Assembly (NCBI GenBank): GCA_038363925.1
Contig: JAQQWL010000004.1
Location: 2,418,001 to 2,482,000, forward strand
From: Apiospora phragmitis
Lineage: Eukaryota; Ascomycota; Sordariomycetes; Amphisphaeriales; Apiosporaceae
Reading direction: 5' to 3'
Length of the DNA: 64,000 nucleotides
This document shows, piece after piece, positions 1-12,225 of this stretch (position 1 is its first letter; each line of letters starts with the position of its first letter). The notes below the pieces were generated by a model. The model did no database searches and was not told the DNA's origin. It worked only from the letters and a program-made list of their open reading frames with translations. The translations under genes were made by a program, and so were the position numbers.

Positions 1-2222
1 ATAGACATGACATGCTAGTTTCGGCTGGATTGACTGACTCTGACTGGCCAGTCCCGACTGGTTGTGTCGTTGGTGGATGGATCACCGCTCGCGCTCTGAA
101 ATTGGTGTTGCAGGAACAGAAAGAATGAGAACAAACCCACTAAATCTAGCACAAGCAGGAAGAAGGAAATAATGCCTAATAAAAATAAAAAAAGGACTCG
201 CTCGTCTTTTCTTGCTTGGAAGGCCCATGCCGTGTGTAGCGTTAGTGTCGTGTAGGTTAGATACATGCTCTGGATAGATGGTGCTGCTGCGTTTGCAGTG
301 CACAGGAGGCGTAGCGAGGTACTGGCTGTGGTGTAGTAGCGTAGTGATACCACCAATCAATCAATCCAGCCAATCCAACGACACACAGCTGCGCACAATC
401 GCAATCAAAACGAGATCCATCCAGCCAACCCAGGCTTTGCTCAAGTATGGATTCCACACCACAGCAAGTCAAAATGCCTGAAGTCAGAACAGACTCAATA
501 ACATCGAATAATGCTTTTTGCATCGCATCACCGAGAACCGAGGAGCGTCATACTCCCGTGCTATGTGGCTGCACGTACACCTATGGTACCGATGTACACA
601 CATGCCTCTAGTTCAGTTCACCGACGGTCCAAGACTTTCAAGGTGCCCTCCTCATCAATCTTGGAAAAATGGATTTTGCAAGTGCCCATCCCATCGGCCC
701 CAGCAGATGGAAAAAAAAGATTCATCGGCGGGGATTTGCGTTGCTTGGTTTGCGCAGCGAAGTGGTTCCTACATAGCACACTTGCTTTGCGATTCTCGAT
801 CATCCATGGTTTCGACCAATCGTATCACGGCTCCCAAAAGCCTGACGAGAAACGTGGGTTCCATGGACCGGGGCCTCCTCTTGCTGCCTCTTCTCTTGTA
901 TCGCCGGGAGGGAGGAGTGTGTTTTAGAGCCCAGCCGGGACCCTTTTAGTGCATTCGCCATACCATGCCATTTACACCTCGTAGTCGCTTAGGCTGGGAC
1001 GACAGGGAAGGGAAAAAATGCCGATTACAGAAAATCATAATGGACAGACAAGAAAAAAAAGCCCCCAACTCCATACTTTGCTACCTCCCAGGTCGATCAT
1101 GGAATTGCGAGCGCCGAGAGGCGAGTATTTCCGTCCGGCATCCTCATAGTGATTTGTTATTTTCAGCTAGCTTAGGCACATGCAGTGCAGGAAGCGGAGT
1201 ATTGCTTGTGATAGTGTAGTGTGGTGCGCAGCCCATAAGAGCAAAAGCCAGACACTGCTGACCAGGCAATGCCAGCCTAGCCTGGAGTCTTCTAGCCTTG
1301 ATGCATGTTCAAAGGGGGCGGCATGGCACACTGTTTTCGGAACTGTGTGGTTGTTGGATGAGGGAAAAAAAGGGTTCAGGATCAATCATCAATGGACTAG
1401 GGCAAGGTTGGATATCAGTCCGCCCGACCTATTAGGCCAGCCAGCCAGGAGCCAGGAGCCAGCAGTAAGCACAGCAACGAGCAAGCAGCCTTGCCCGACA
1501 CTGGACTGTCTTTGTTTGTGCGATGTGTGTGGCCCATCAACCACACGGTCCCATGCCGTCTTTCCCTGCTGGCTGCTGCAAGGACCAAGGATAGTCGTGG
1601 TATATGCTACCATCGGCGGACATGGCCAGGGCAGTGCGTCGGCCGTTCATTCAGTCCGGTCCAGCCCAGTCAACATGAAGCCTGTTCAGGTTCAATTATC
1701 ACTGCATACCTCATACTACATATACATACCTGTGACCGCCTGAGCAATGCTTGCTGGGGCTTGCAGAGCCGGGATAAGTAAATTGCCTCTCTGGCTGTGG
1801 GACATTGGCGAGGCGCCCGCCCGCACAAGCAAGAACGATTTAGGACACACACTTCATGATCCAGGTGTATGCCCAACGTAGTGGTAGAAGAACCTTTGGC
1901 GAGAATGCACAGTACAGGTTGCGTTGCCGGTCTATGTAATGTTGGACCACCCTCCCGACCGACGGAGATGCGAAAGGTGGAAACACGAAACTTTGGATTG
2001 GCGAGGTCAAACGCCGCGCGCCCAGAGGAGCTCCTATCCTACACGGCAGTGGCAAAGGAAACCTGATAGCCTATTGAATGTACATGCCGTATTAGGATGT
2101 GTGTGATGGAGGGGAGGGGTAGGTAGGGGCAGGTAGGGGGAAGCATCACGGCGGCATCAGCAAAGCAAGTTGAGACCATCAATCAAACCACCGGCCAGCA
2201 AGCGAGATGGATCGTGTGAGTA

Positions 2223-2238
2223 TGTGTGTGTGTGTGTG
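2223..2238. repeat. TG dinucleotide microsatellite
   Basis: About eight tandem TG units. No associated gene is visible. Confidence 0.8.
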
Positions 2239-5200
2239 AAAACTCGCATTCCGGGGTTAATCATTGCCTAGCCGCAGTACTTTTCTAGCCTCCTCCTCCG
2301 TCCGTTCGTCAAAAGTCAAGGATGCGGGTTTGCGTTCAGAGTGGGCAGGCAGGGAATAAGTCCCCACGTAATGCGCGATGAAGGGCGAGCGAGGGAAAAA
2401 TGAACGATTGATAGCCTCGAGTTTCATTCAACTCATCAAACCCGCTTGCGCCGATTCATGTAATGTACATCTGGGTATGGGGCGCATTTTTCATTACGAC
2501 CGGTTTCCATGGCATGGCAATCATCGAACCGAACACGCGACGTGTCGATGACCATGCTGGTGTAAAGTGGTTGCAGGTCAGATGTATGTAGTCGTAGGTA
2601 GCACGTCTGGGGGTGGCCTCTAGACCAGACCAGACAGAACAAGACGCGCGCGACACTAACCAACCCCTCCCCCCTGATCAGTCGTCTCGGTCGGGTGCGA
2701 AAAGAAGAAGAAAGGGATGCACACTATGTACACACTGTACGTATAGAGCACCGCAGACAGACAGACGACGAATGAGTGACTATCCCAACTGCAGTACGGA
2801 GCAGTGGGCTGGTATGTGTTTCCAATCCGAGACCCCGGTCATAAGCCAAAATACCTGCCACCACTACCACAACCACTACCACCCAATCCAAGCCAGTCCA
2901 ATCCAATCTGACGGCGCTTGATCTAGAATAAAATAAAACACTCACTCGCATCATGGGCTCCTGGAAGGCTCGGCTCAACAACCCAGGAATTGCGTGGTAT
3001 CCTGACAGAATGGGCGAAACCCCGGCCCTCATTTTAGGTTATGTGGATGTTCAATACAAGTCCGGAATCTATACACGAGACGAGCAAAGAGACCATGCAA
3101 CAACAACAACAACAACCTGCAACAGAGAGAATAGTCTGGGCTGCCGTCGAGATTGTTTGTATTCATTCCTTGCGTGTAGTTGGCTAAGACACCCAAGGAC
3201 CGAACGAGATGAGAGGTCATTGGATTGATGCCTGCGCACAGGTCCGTGTAGCTAGCAAATGGCCGGATTGCCCAAGAATCGCAGCCGAGGCGAAAACGCT
3301 ATATACATGTAGTGCAGATATGCGCAGGGAGATACTGTGCTACAGGCTGCCGGAGTACTCATTGGCTGGCTTGGCTGGGTGCTAGGCAGGCTTTGGCCCT
3401 TAGGCCCTGGCCCGGCTGGCTGTGCATCGTGCCCAAGACAAGATAGTACATATGAGACACATAGCTTCCTCCTACATCCATCCGTCGTCATGCCTCCTTT
3501 CCCGTATTCAAGGTTCCATGTTCACTGTCATCAATCAATGGTTGAAACATGGACCTTGTGTGGGCGATCTATTATTGTTGTTGTTCTGATTGCAACCTAC
3601 TACGGACTACCTGGCTCTTTTCGTGGATGCTGCCACAAACAGCAAAGCGTTAGTGCGTACGAGAGCTCGCTTGGTTCATGTTCATCACTCTCGATCTGAT
3701 GATGAGGGGCGTCCGCTGCGGCACCCGCCATGCCATGCCATGCTATAGCATACACGTACTGCAAGTATGTTAGGCAAGGAGGAAGAAGGGGGGGGAAAAG
3801 GCTTTCCGGTCTTACCTTTTCGGTAACGTGTTTCTGGCGCTGCGTGCACCCGCAATCGGCCGGAAACAAATTGGGAACGCGGCCGCGCACGAGACACAAG
3901 GACGGACGAAGTATGTGTAAGTTGCAGGCTGCCTGTGACAAGGGCAGGGTAGGGTAGCGTAAGTAGGCAATTGATTGCCAATCCAGGCAACTGACTTCGT
4001 CTCGATTGATATCGGAGTGTCCACCGCTTAGGTGTTACGCTATGCGCTATGAATCTCCGACATTCCAAGCAATCCATCCACCGGAGTCAATCAATACCGG
4101 CAGGCATGATTTGCTGAAAATGGATCGAATAGGATTCATTGAGGGGGGAGGCTGGCGGATGATGATACGACCATCCATTAATAATCTTGTCGGTCAAGAA
4201 AAGATCTTGTGCTTGCATGCCTGTAAGTGGGCGTGACGGTTGAGAGCGATCCACGCGTAAGGGACAGGAAGAGCGTTCGAATATGCGTATCCACGGAGTC
4301 TCCTTTGCCAGCTTCGCCAGGGTCATTATGCGTACATCCTTGGCGTCATCCTGGAGCTGATGAGTATTCTTAATGGAGGATGATACTGCTTGCCTGTCAT
4401 TGGCGTTTTCGCGGCGGCATACACTATGTATGTACATATTACATACCTCACCTACCCTGCGCGGCCGCCCTTTCGATTGATGACTGGATCTAAATCGAAT
4501 CGAATGTACTCCCCTCCTCCGAGAAGGCCCAGCCAGTAATAGAACGGGCCAGACGACGACAGGCAGACCGGCGAAGGCGCCTAACTCTCGCCTTTTTGTG
4601 AGATGATATTCATAGCAAGTCGGGCTGACCCATGGACCGTGGACGGATAATTCCACGCACTTCTCAAGCACCACTACCTTGGGCCGGGTAGATACTTTCT
4701 AGGTAGCCTGCTGCTTTCTTTGAATATGGCAAAACAAGAGTCTGTGAATGTACAGTACTCTATTGTTGGGTACGCGGCGCCGTCATCATCCGCTTGCTAC
4801 TCTGTTTGGCCAATCAGACCCATGACTAACTAACCACCGACGTCTCCATTCGGATGGACATGGCCCTGGCCGTGTCCATGTATTCGCTGGGTTTTGATAC
4901 CGGAATCTGGCCTTGGATATCACGAGTGCGAAGTGTGTCGGCTAGGCCAACCAAGACACGAGGTGCTTCTTCTTCTCCTTCTAGGTTAGGGTCACCGCAG
5001 ACTTCTCGACTGCAGCTCGTTTCGTCAATCATAATCTACGATGACCTACGTCCGTGTGCGTATTACATGCCTGCAACATACATACGAATCTTCCTCGCTC
5101 GCCGATTGAGATACGCAACATGACCCGCTTGGCTAGTCGGTAGACTCTGGAAGACGATCGCTAATAAGAAAAAAAAAAGAAAAAACCTCGGTCACGGTCC

Positions 5201-8200
5201 CACGGCCAATGGTCGATAGAATTATCGAAGCCAGTCATCATTGCATAAGGCATGCCCCCAAGGCAACAACCTAATGGCTATCTATATACACTGCACATTA
5301 ATCAACAAGCCAGTATTGCATACCTCTTTTCTGCCTCGGTGGGCCTCTCGTGTCTGATACAATCAATTTTGCTCTTGAGTCTTGACTCGGAAGTCAACCC
5401 CAAACCTAATAGCTCGGTGCCTCTGAAAATGTCGGCCAAGTCGCCCTCGAAGTGCCCGATTTGACAATGGGGCAACTAATCACATCATGCTCTTCCTTGA
5501 CACCCATGCGTTTCGGCGCCCATACCGGCCAGCAATGTAAAATATTAATGTACAGGGCCAAGGCATTCTGATATATTGCCTACCGGACGGACTCGATAGC
5601 TCTTCTCTGATAGGCTCACAAGGCCGACAGTGTATATAGCGAGTATACCTGATGAAAACCGCGATTGCTCTCAAGTAGGACAACAGTGGTACTCCTTATG
5701 CATCTTCACCCTTTTGTTCTATGGTTTTGTCGCGAGCCGGTTCCCCCCGTGTCATAGTGTATTAGGTATGATATACGTGTGTTGTCTATTAGTCGGATTA
5801 CAAGTGACCATTTGTAAGTTTGTATTTACATACCCGTATGTAGGTTGCGTTCCCATATCGGTCAGCCGCTAGTATCTTATAAAAATACTAATAATCCCAA
5901 GTGTCCAAGTGTGGTGCTGGAGGTGGACGTTGCAGGGTTGGGACAGGTTTTCGGAATGTCGTGATGATCATGCCTGCCTTCAGTACAAGGAGTGTCAGTG
6001 GATGCTGGATTCCATTCTTTTCAGCGGCATCATCATCACCCGCCGCCCAGAAGCCTACCGCCCGACAGCACAGCACCTAATAATAAGACCTGCCCACGCT
6101 ACCTGCGCTTGGTTGGATGGAAGGAATGTCCTGACTACAACGGTACCTACTTGCATCTTACTACGGGTAGGAAGTAATGCGCTACGTACTGTACTGTGAA
6201 GACCTTAATCCATTGAATTGCAGGCAGTCCGGCTACGCAGGGAAACTTTGTTAATGGCACACCCTCTACCCCGGACCGCACTCAAGCCACAGTACCAGAA
6301 GCTATAGGGGTGCAAGGACAGGAGCAATGAATGAAACAAGTTCACTATCACAGCTCTAGACAGCCGGATGCATTTCCGTGAATCTCAGGTCGAGACAGAC
6401 AACGGCATGGACCTGGGCCTGGATGATGAAGTAATCTGTAGTTGAGTAGATCGTGCCATACTCAGTTGAGCTCACTAATGGCCATGCAATCAAGCACACC
6501 TCTGTGTATGGTACGATGCTATTTCCAGCGACAATTCCATGTTTGCAGTTGGAGCATGTTGAAGGGGGTTGTGGCGCGTCGATAGTAGTTGCTTGCTGCG
6601 GCAGGTGGCGGAATTCTGCTACCCTGTCTCCCACCTGATTTGTGACAAGGGGTCGAATATCGGGTACCCGGGTACCTACCAAGGAGGGGCTGTACCAACA
6701 GGAGCTTGTCTTCTCTGCGCCAGAGCACATTGCTGATACATTCATCACATACGCTGGCTTTTATCAGATGTATTGGCCTGCTGTGGAAAGGGTTACCGAA
6801 TAGGCGTAATAGCGGCCTGCTTTTCGTTCGCGTGAGTGGCTCGTTCTGGCCAGGCAGTCAGTCACAGGCAGAGACAACAGACTCACTCGCACCGAACTCC
6901 GACCTACGACAAAAAACAGCCCCTCTTCGAATCCCAAGGATTTTGACCGAAGCTGGACGATACCCTTCGGATCCTATCCTAGTCACCACCAACGCTCTAA
7001 AATTTCAGCTGCCAATGACTCGTTGCATGAGGACCTACCTGCATGAGGGTCGCTCGGGTGTCAGAACGACAGGTGATATCGCCCTTTTTTATTATTTTAT
7101 TTCGACGCTCCGGGATGAACGGGGGTCCATACCTGTGTTTCGGCCTGGACCATCTTTAGAAGCTCTTTTCATGGTTTCTTTCGGCCTTGGGCGGCGGCGG
7201 CAGACGACGTCCCTAACACATGCACTTGCGATACCTGCCTACCTAGCTGTGCTGGGGCAGGGGCTAAGAGGGGTGAGTGAGTGATGGCGTCTGGAAATAC
7301 TGACCTATGATGATTACAGGACCATGTACACTACGTCGTTGGAGCATTTCGCCGTGTCGTAGTGCAGAATCACAAACAAGAGGGCCCGGCCGATCTTGTC
7401 CCCAAATCTATTGCGAATGGTTCAAGCAATCTTACGCACATATCTGTGATGCGTATGCGAGCGAGCCAGCGGGTAGCCTTCTAATCGAAAGGCCCAGACT
7501 GTAGCTAGAGTCCACTATGTATTTACATATCTAGCTGCAGTAAGAGCCGGCGCTCAGCGCTGATTCAGTCTCGCACCACAGTTTCAAACTCAAAAACGCA
7601 CCACGATGGACTACCCATCACGACGCGGTGCAATTAGATGCAAAGCAAATTGGCAACCTTTTTTTACCTTCTCCATTCTGGATTGCGTCACCATCACGAG
7701 TTCAGACTGTCGCGAATTAATTTACTTACAGCAAGCATGTTCAATACACATCAGCATCCATGCAACGAAGAGAAGATAGGACCGCTCATTACACGGCCTC
7801 AGTACACACAACATCAGCCTTAATTAATATACTTGCAGTCAGCAGCGCACCCTTGCGCGTCCCGAATCCCGCCACATTAAAGGCAGAGTCGCAACCGGCG
7901 TCAGTCAACTGGCTTGGACTACTGAAACCTGCAGCAGAATGCTCGGCACATAACACGGACAAAGGTGAAGTGAGCAGCGCCCTGCGCTCGTACATAGAAC
8001 CTGGCTATGCCGATGGTTTCAGCCGTGGACAGTTAGCACCCAGCCCAGCCTCGGACCAACTGCACCGGGGAACTATTCCCCGTGGGCCGTGGATAGGAAC
8101 GACGGCTTCCTGGCCTCGAGAGTTGTCGCGCACCCTTCTTGGACGATGCCGCGCGTAGATGTTGGGCAGAAACGGCATAGGCAGATCGGTGAAGCGTCGC

Positions 8201-10200
8201 ACCGATCGAACGAATAAACAGGTTCGACCAGACCCAATATCACCAGATGGCCAGATCGCTCACATCCCTTTCGCGACAACCGATGTCCCCTGGTGGTGGA
8301 TGAGAGAAAACCTAGCTGATATTCCGGCCCCCAACTACCTGCCGGGTGGCCGATATTCTTACCTCGGCGTTAAGAAATCGAGCTATATTCTTAGGGCGCC
8401 TATCAGCCAACGACTAACAAGCGGTGCTGTTCGTCGCAAGGGGCTCCTGGCTACTGGCACTGGTTCCGCAGTTGCCTCCTCACCGGCACGAAATTCCATC
8501 TGTCATGGCCAGCCACCGTAAGCTCTCGATACAAACAAGCAGGGAGCAAGGTCAAGGTCGTATGTAAGTAACAGTAGTCTGGTGTAAATTGGATATCGGT
8601 GTCAGAAGCTGATGACCACCTGCCGCCGGTGGGGAGCTTGCTTCCTTATGACATCTGGACGTGCTTGTCCTTTTGCCCAGACTTTGATCGGCCGTCTGAC
8701 TCTATTCACGGGAACAAGGCAACCTCGCCCTCGCTGTCTAATAAGTCAGGGAGGTTCTGTCCTCGAATGCCCAAAAATGAACACAACCGGGCCGTCACGA
8801 AACCTCAACTATTGTTAGTAGATTCATGTGTACACAATTGTGTACTTAAAACAAGTCCGCCAATCTGGAGGTAATCATATCGCTCTCTGATATTGGGCAC
8901 ATTCTTGAAGGGCATGTTTCTAGAGATCCGTATCATCCAATCAGAAGGTAACTCAGATACTTCCTCGATAGGCTTAAGTCAGCTTCCCTCTCATGCCAAG
9001 CCGGCTTCTACTTTCACACCAGGTGCACACTCATTGACTGATAGGTGGTTTGAGATGATTGTTCCAGGCGAAACGAGGAAGTTCGTTTTCTGTCCCATAC
9101 TCCCAACAACCATCAACCAGCCTTCCGTTCTCCTCACGCTCGCTCACCAGCGTATTAGGAACAGCCCTGTGGCCTGCGGGGTTCTACGGCGGTACATCGT
9201 ACTGTACCGTCCAGAGGCACTGTGGTCTGCCTTTTTTCCCCTCCAATTCCCAAACCAGGCCCTTGAAGTCGCGCCTCCTGGTTGGTACCTTCTGCCTGAT
9301 TCCCCATTCGTCCACTTACACACTTTTACTTGTATGATCCTGGCCAGGCAGGTAACGCAACGCAGCATTGACTGTCGATACGAACGATATCAAACGCACA
9401 CACTCACACATTTGACACGCACACCGTTCATTTGGAGGGGTGGTGGTGAAATCTCACATTTGTCGGATGCTGTTGTTTCCACGTCCGCGGTCCCGCCCGA
9501 CTAATACCCGTCCCGTTCGACACCGCACACACCCAAACGGTTTCGCAGTCTCCTTATGTACATCCTCCAGGTTTGACACGAGGATTGTCACAGTGTACAT
9601 GCCTGTAATATACTCCCCATTTTACATACTCGGCTTCTGGGCCAATACTCGGCCCACTACAGCCGACTAGTAAACCTACTTGCTCACCTACCTAAAATGA
9701 TCGGTGGTCTGCGTAAGAAAATGTCTTATCAAACCAGTAGTCCGTCCATCCTTGTGGACACCACTTTGATTGACTGTTCTAATTTTTTCTTTGCTCCTCC
9801 CTCCTACAGCACCACTACAACCCCTTCCCTGACTGGATTGGCAACGATGAGAGGTCTAGCCGTTCGTTCCATTGCGTAAAGTAATAGTAAAAGGAAAATG
9901 ACCCATCCTCTCGCCGGACGGACAACCGCTCCCTTTTCAGGACTTTCCACGGCAGATCCCTCACAGCTCGGTCTACCTACATGTACTAAATAACAACCCC
10001 CCGCCCTGCATACCATCCATTTGAAATAGCGCGCGCCGCCCCCTTCGAGCGGCGAAACCTCACACCCGCGGCTTACACGAGGCAGAGTGGCAGATGGATG
10101 TGACGGAACCGTCGTCCGCATGATCCGGATTCGCCCACATGATGCAACCAGGAAAAAGACAGGTAAACGAGTTGAGGGTTTGCTAGCCGAGTAGGAGTTT

Positions 10201-10214
10201 CTCTCTCTCTCTCT
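10201..10214. repeat. CT dinucleotide microsatellite
   Basis: Seven tandem CT units followed by TATA. No associated gene is visible. Confidence 0.8.
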
Positions 10215-11213
10215 ATAAGCGAGTACTTCATTCCTCTTACCAGTGAATGCAAGCCATAAAGACGAAAGGGGTACAATTTGTTTTATGTCACACCAACCGA
10301 CCAGCCAGCCAGCCCGCCAGCCCCTGAGTTGCTTTGTGTGCTGAGCCAACGTATTATCCCGTCTCTTTCCCACATCGTCAGCCACCTCGCTTCAGCGTAG
10401 GAGAAATGCCCCTCACCATACTCTAGGTTACCCCTCAGTCATTGATCACGGCCGCTTTCGTATTTCAGAAGAAACCCGCCGGACTGTCCTTTCGCTGAAT
10501 TAGGAGACGAGGGGGGCCCATGTGGAACAATGAACGGTATTCTGTCGTCTTGTCTCTGCCCTATTTTTTCACTTTGACTTAGAAAGAAGGGTCAGTGAAC
10601 AATGCTCGGGTGATTGGCGATGATTTCGCAAGCCTCACGTTTCGTTTTCTTTTGCCTACCCGCCGCAGGTCTCACTCACCAGGCGACCGATTGAAATGGT
10701 CGCTCGGTCTGGGCTATGTGTGCAGTGCAATCTTGCAACGTCGGCACGGTTTTTGATATTAGTAGTCAGTCAGCCAAGTCAGTCAGTCGTATGGGGCGTG
10801 AGTGAGTGAATGCACACCAGTGCAAGTCCTGATCGTTGCGGAAGAGCGTCCGTCTGTCCCCCACGACGACGACATGAATTTGCCAAAATGGTATCACCGG
10901 CAACGACACCCGTCGCACCGGAACCAGGATGCCTTTGATGGGGGTTCTAGGTCACGTCTCTCGCAGCCTCTCCCATCTCCTCTTCGGTCTCGGTACCAAA
11001 CATGTGAATGAATCATTGTCAGTTTAAGCGTTATTGTCGCCAAACGTCGTTTACCAGCCTGCAACCGCCCACATCCTCATAAGCAGCACACAGAGGTATC
11101 CATAAGCACCATCTACGGTCAGTCAGCGACGAGATTTGCTCCACATTGTCATCTCATATCTTCACAACCATTCATATATGCCAATAACACAGTTTCTATC
11201 ATCAACTGAAAGA

Positions 11214-11285
11214 AGCATCTTGGCGCAGGGGAAGCGCGCCGGGCTCATAACCCGGAGGTCCTTGGATCGAAACCAAGAGATGCTA
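11214..11285 (+). tRNA. Initiator tRNA-Met (CAT anticodon)
   Basis: A 72-nt intronless tRNA. The acceptor stem AGCATCT pairs with AGATGCT and is followed by discriminator A. The D arm (GCGC/GCGC), anticodon arm (CCGGG, loop CTCATAA, CCCGG) and T arm (CTTGG, loop ATCGAAA, CCAAG) all pair. The anticodon is CAT. The terminal A1:U72 pair and the T-loop ATCGAAA, which replaces the usual TTC, are known hallmarks of eukaryotic initiator rather than elongator tRNA-Met, so it should deliver the first methionine in cytosolic translation. A Pol III T-run follows within ten bases. Confidence 0.95.
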
Positions 11286-11291
11286 AGTTGA

Positions 11292-11300
11292 TTTTTTTTT
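11292..11300 (+). terminator. RNA polymerase III terminator of tRNA-Met
   Basis: A run of nine T lies seven bases after the tRNA 3' end, the usual Pol III stop signal. Confidence 0.85.
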
Positions 11301-12225
11301 CGCTCTCACATCCTTTTTACTTGTTGATTTTTGTTCATTTTCACCACCGCAATTGATTTCCTCATTCCTCCCGCCTCTACTGAATAGAAGTTTCAAGTCC
11401 GTCTCGCTTGTTACCGTTTTCTTTTGATGTGATCAGTCCTTCCCCGCGTGACCGTACTACACCTCGTATTAGAGGTTGGTTTATTATCTATAGGTCTATT
11501 GTTATGCATTGCTAATTGTTGTCAATGTCGCATCGTCGAACGGCCGTCCGTGGCATGTGAGATTACTTGTATGCTGAGGAAAACAGAACCTTGGTTCGAA
11601 TCGTATTGAAGCAAACACGTCGGGCCAAAAATTACATGGGTATGCGACGCTTAAAATATGTCTTATCATTGTCGCGCATCGCATCCCACGATGCCTCGCA
11701 GCCAGGAAGATGGAAACCATGTCTCGCACGCCTATCCTCAGAGTTTCACTCTCATATGCGTGTGCACACGGACAACAAGCCCAAAACGAGCTGAATGACG
11801 GTCTCTTGTGTGTTCTTGCAATCAGGCTTGACTTGAAGTCGGCATGCACATCTACTATGTTAGGGGCTGGAAGGCTAATAATCCATGCAGACCACAGCAC
11901 TGAGGCAGTGATGTTCGCATGTGGCCTGCAGGCTACCATGAAAGACAGAGAGCTTCTCTACCGCTGCCTATCTGGACTTGCCAGGTAGTGAACAAAGCAG
12001 CGTTTACTTTGAATTTGAAGCACAGCATTGGGGCCATTTGTGCGGCATCCTTCAGTGTGTGCCGTAAATGTATTACATCCATCAGATATCACGTGTATAC
12101 TCTTTGATTCGATAGTAACATTATTGAGGTAGGCCATATTCACATGAGCTGGGACGTGTGTGCTACCACATTAGTGAAAGTAAGTACACGAAGATCGTGA
12201 CAACCACGCACAGTCTTTCTGCTCT
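11301..12225. other. Spacer between tRNA and protease gene
   Basis: No coding sequence recognised. It must contain the 3' UTR of the minus-strand protease gene at its right end. Confidence 0.5.

Larger units (their letters stand above)
1..11213. other. Long stretch without a recognisable gene
   Basis: I find no reading frame here with a domain, intron-exon pattern or composition that I recognise. The longest open frames (about 190-200 codons near 6.7-7.3, 8.9-9.5 and, on the minus strand, 9.8-10.4 kb) have low-complexity, frame-neutral residue content and look like chance frames. The stretch is of average base composition and contains short simple repeats, for example TG repeats near 2.2 kb, CT repeats near 10.2 kb and CAGT-like repeats near 10.77 kb. 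It could hold long UTRs, non-coding RNA or regulatory DNA of genes outside the window; nothing in the sequence lets me choose. Confidence 0.5.

Noticed and set aside
6706..7284. 192-codon plus-strand frame
   Set aside because: Composition looks like random sequence; no motif recognised.
8893..9504. 203-codon plus-strand frame
   Set aside because: No domain, no codon bias like the real genes in this window, no convincing start or intron pattern.
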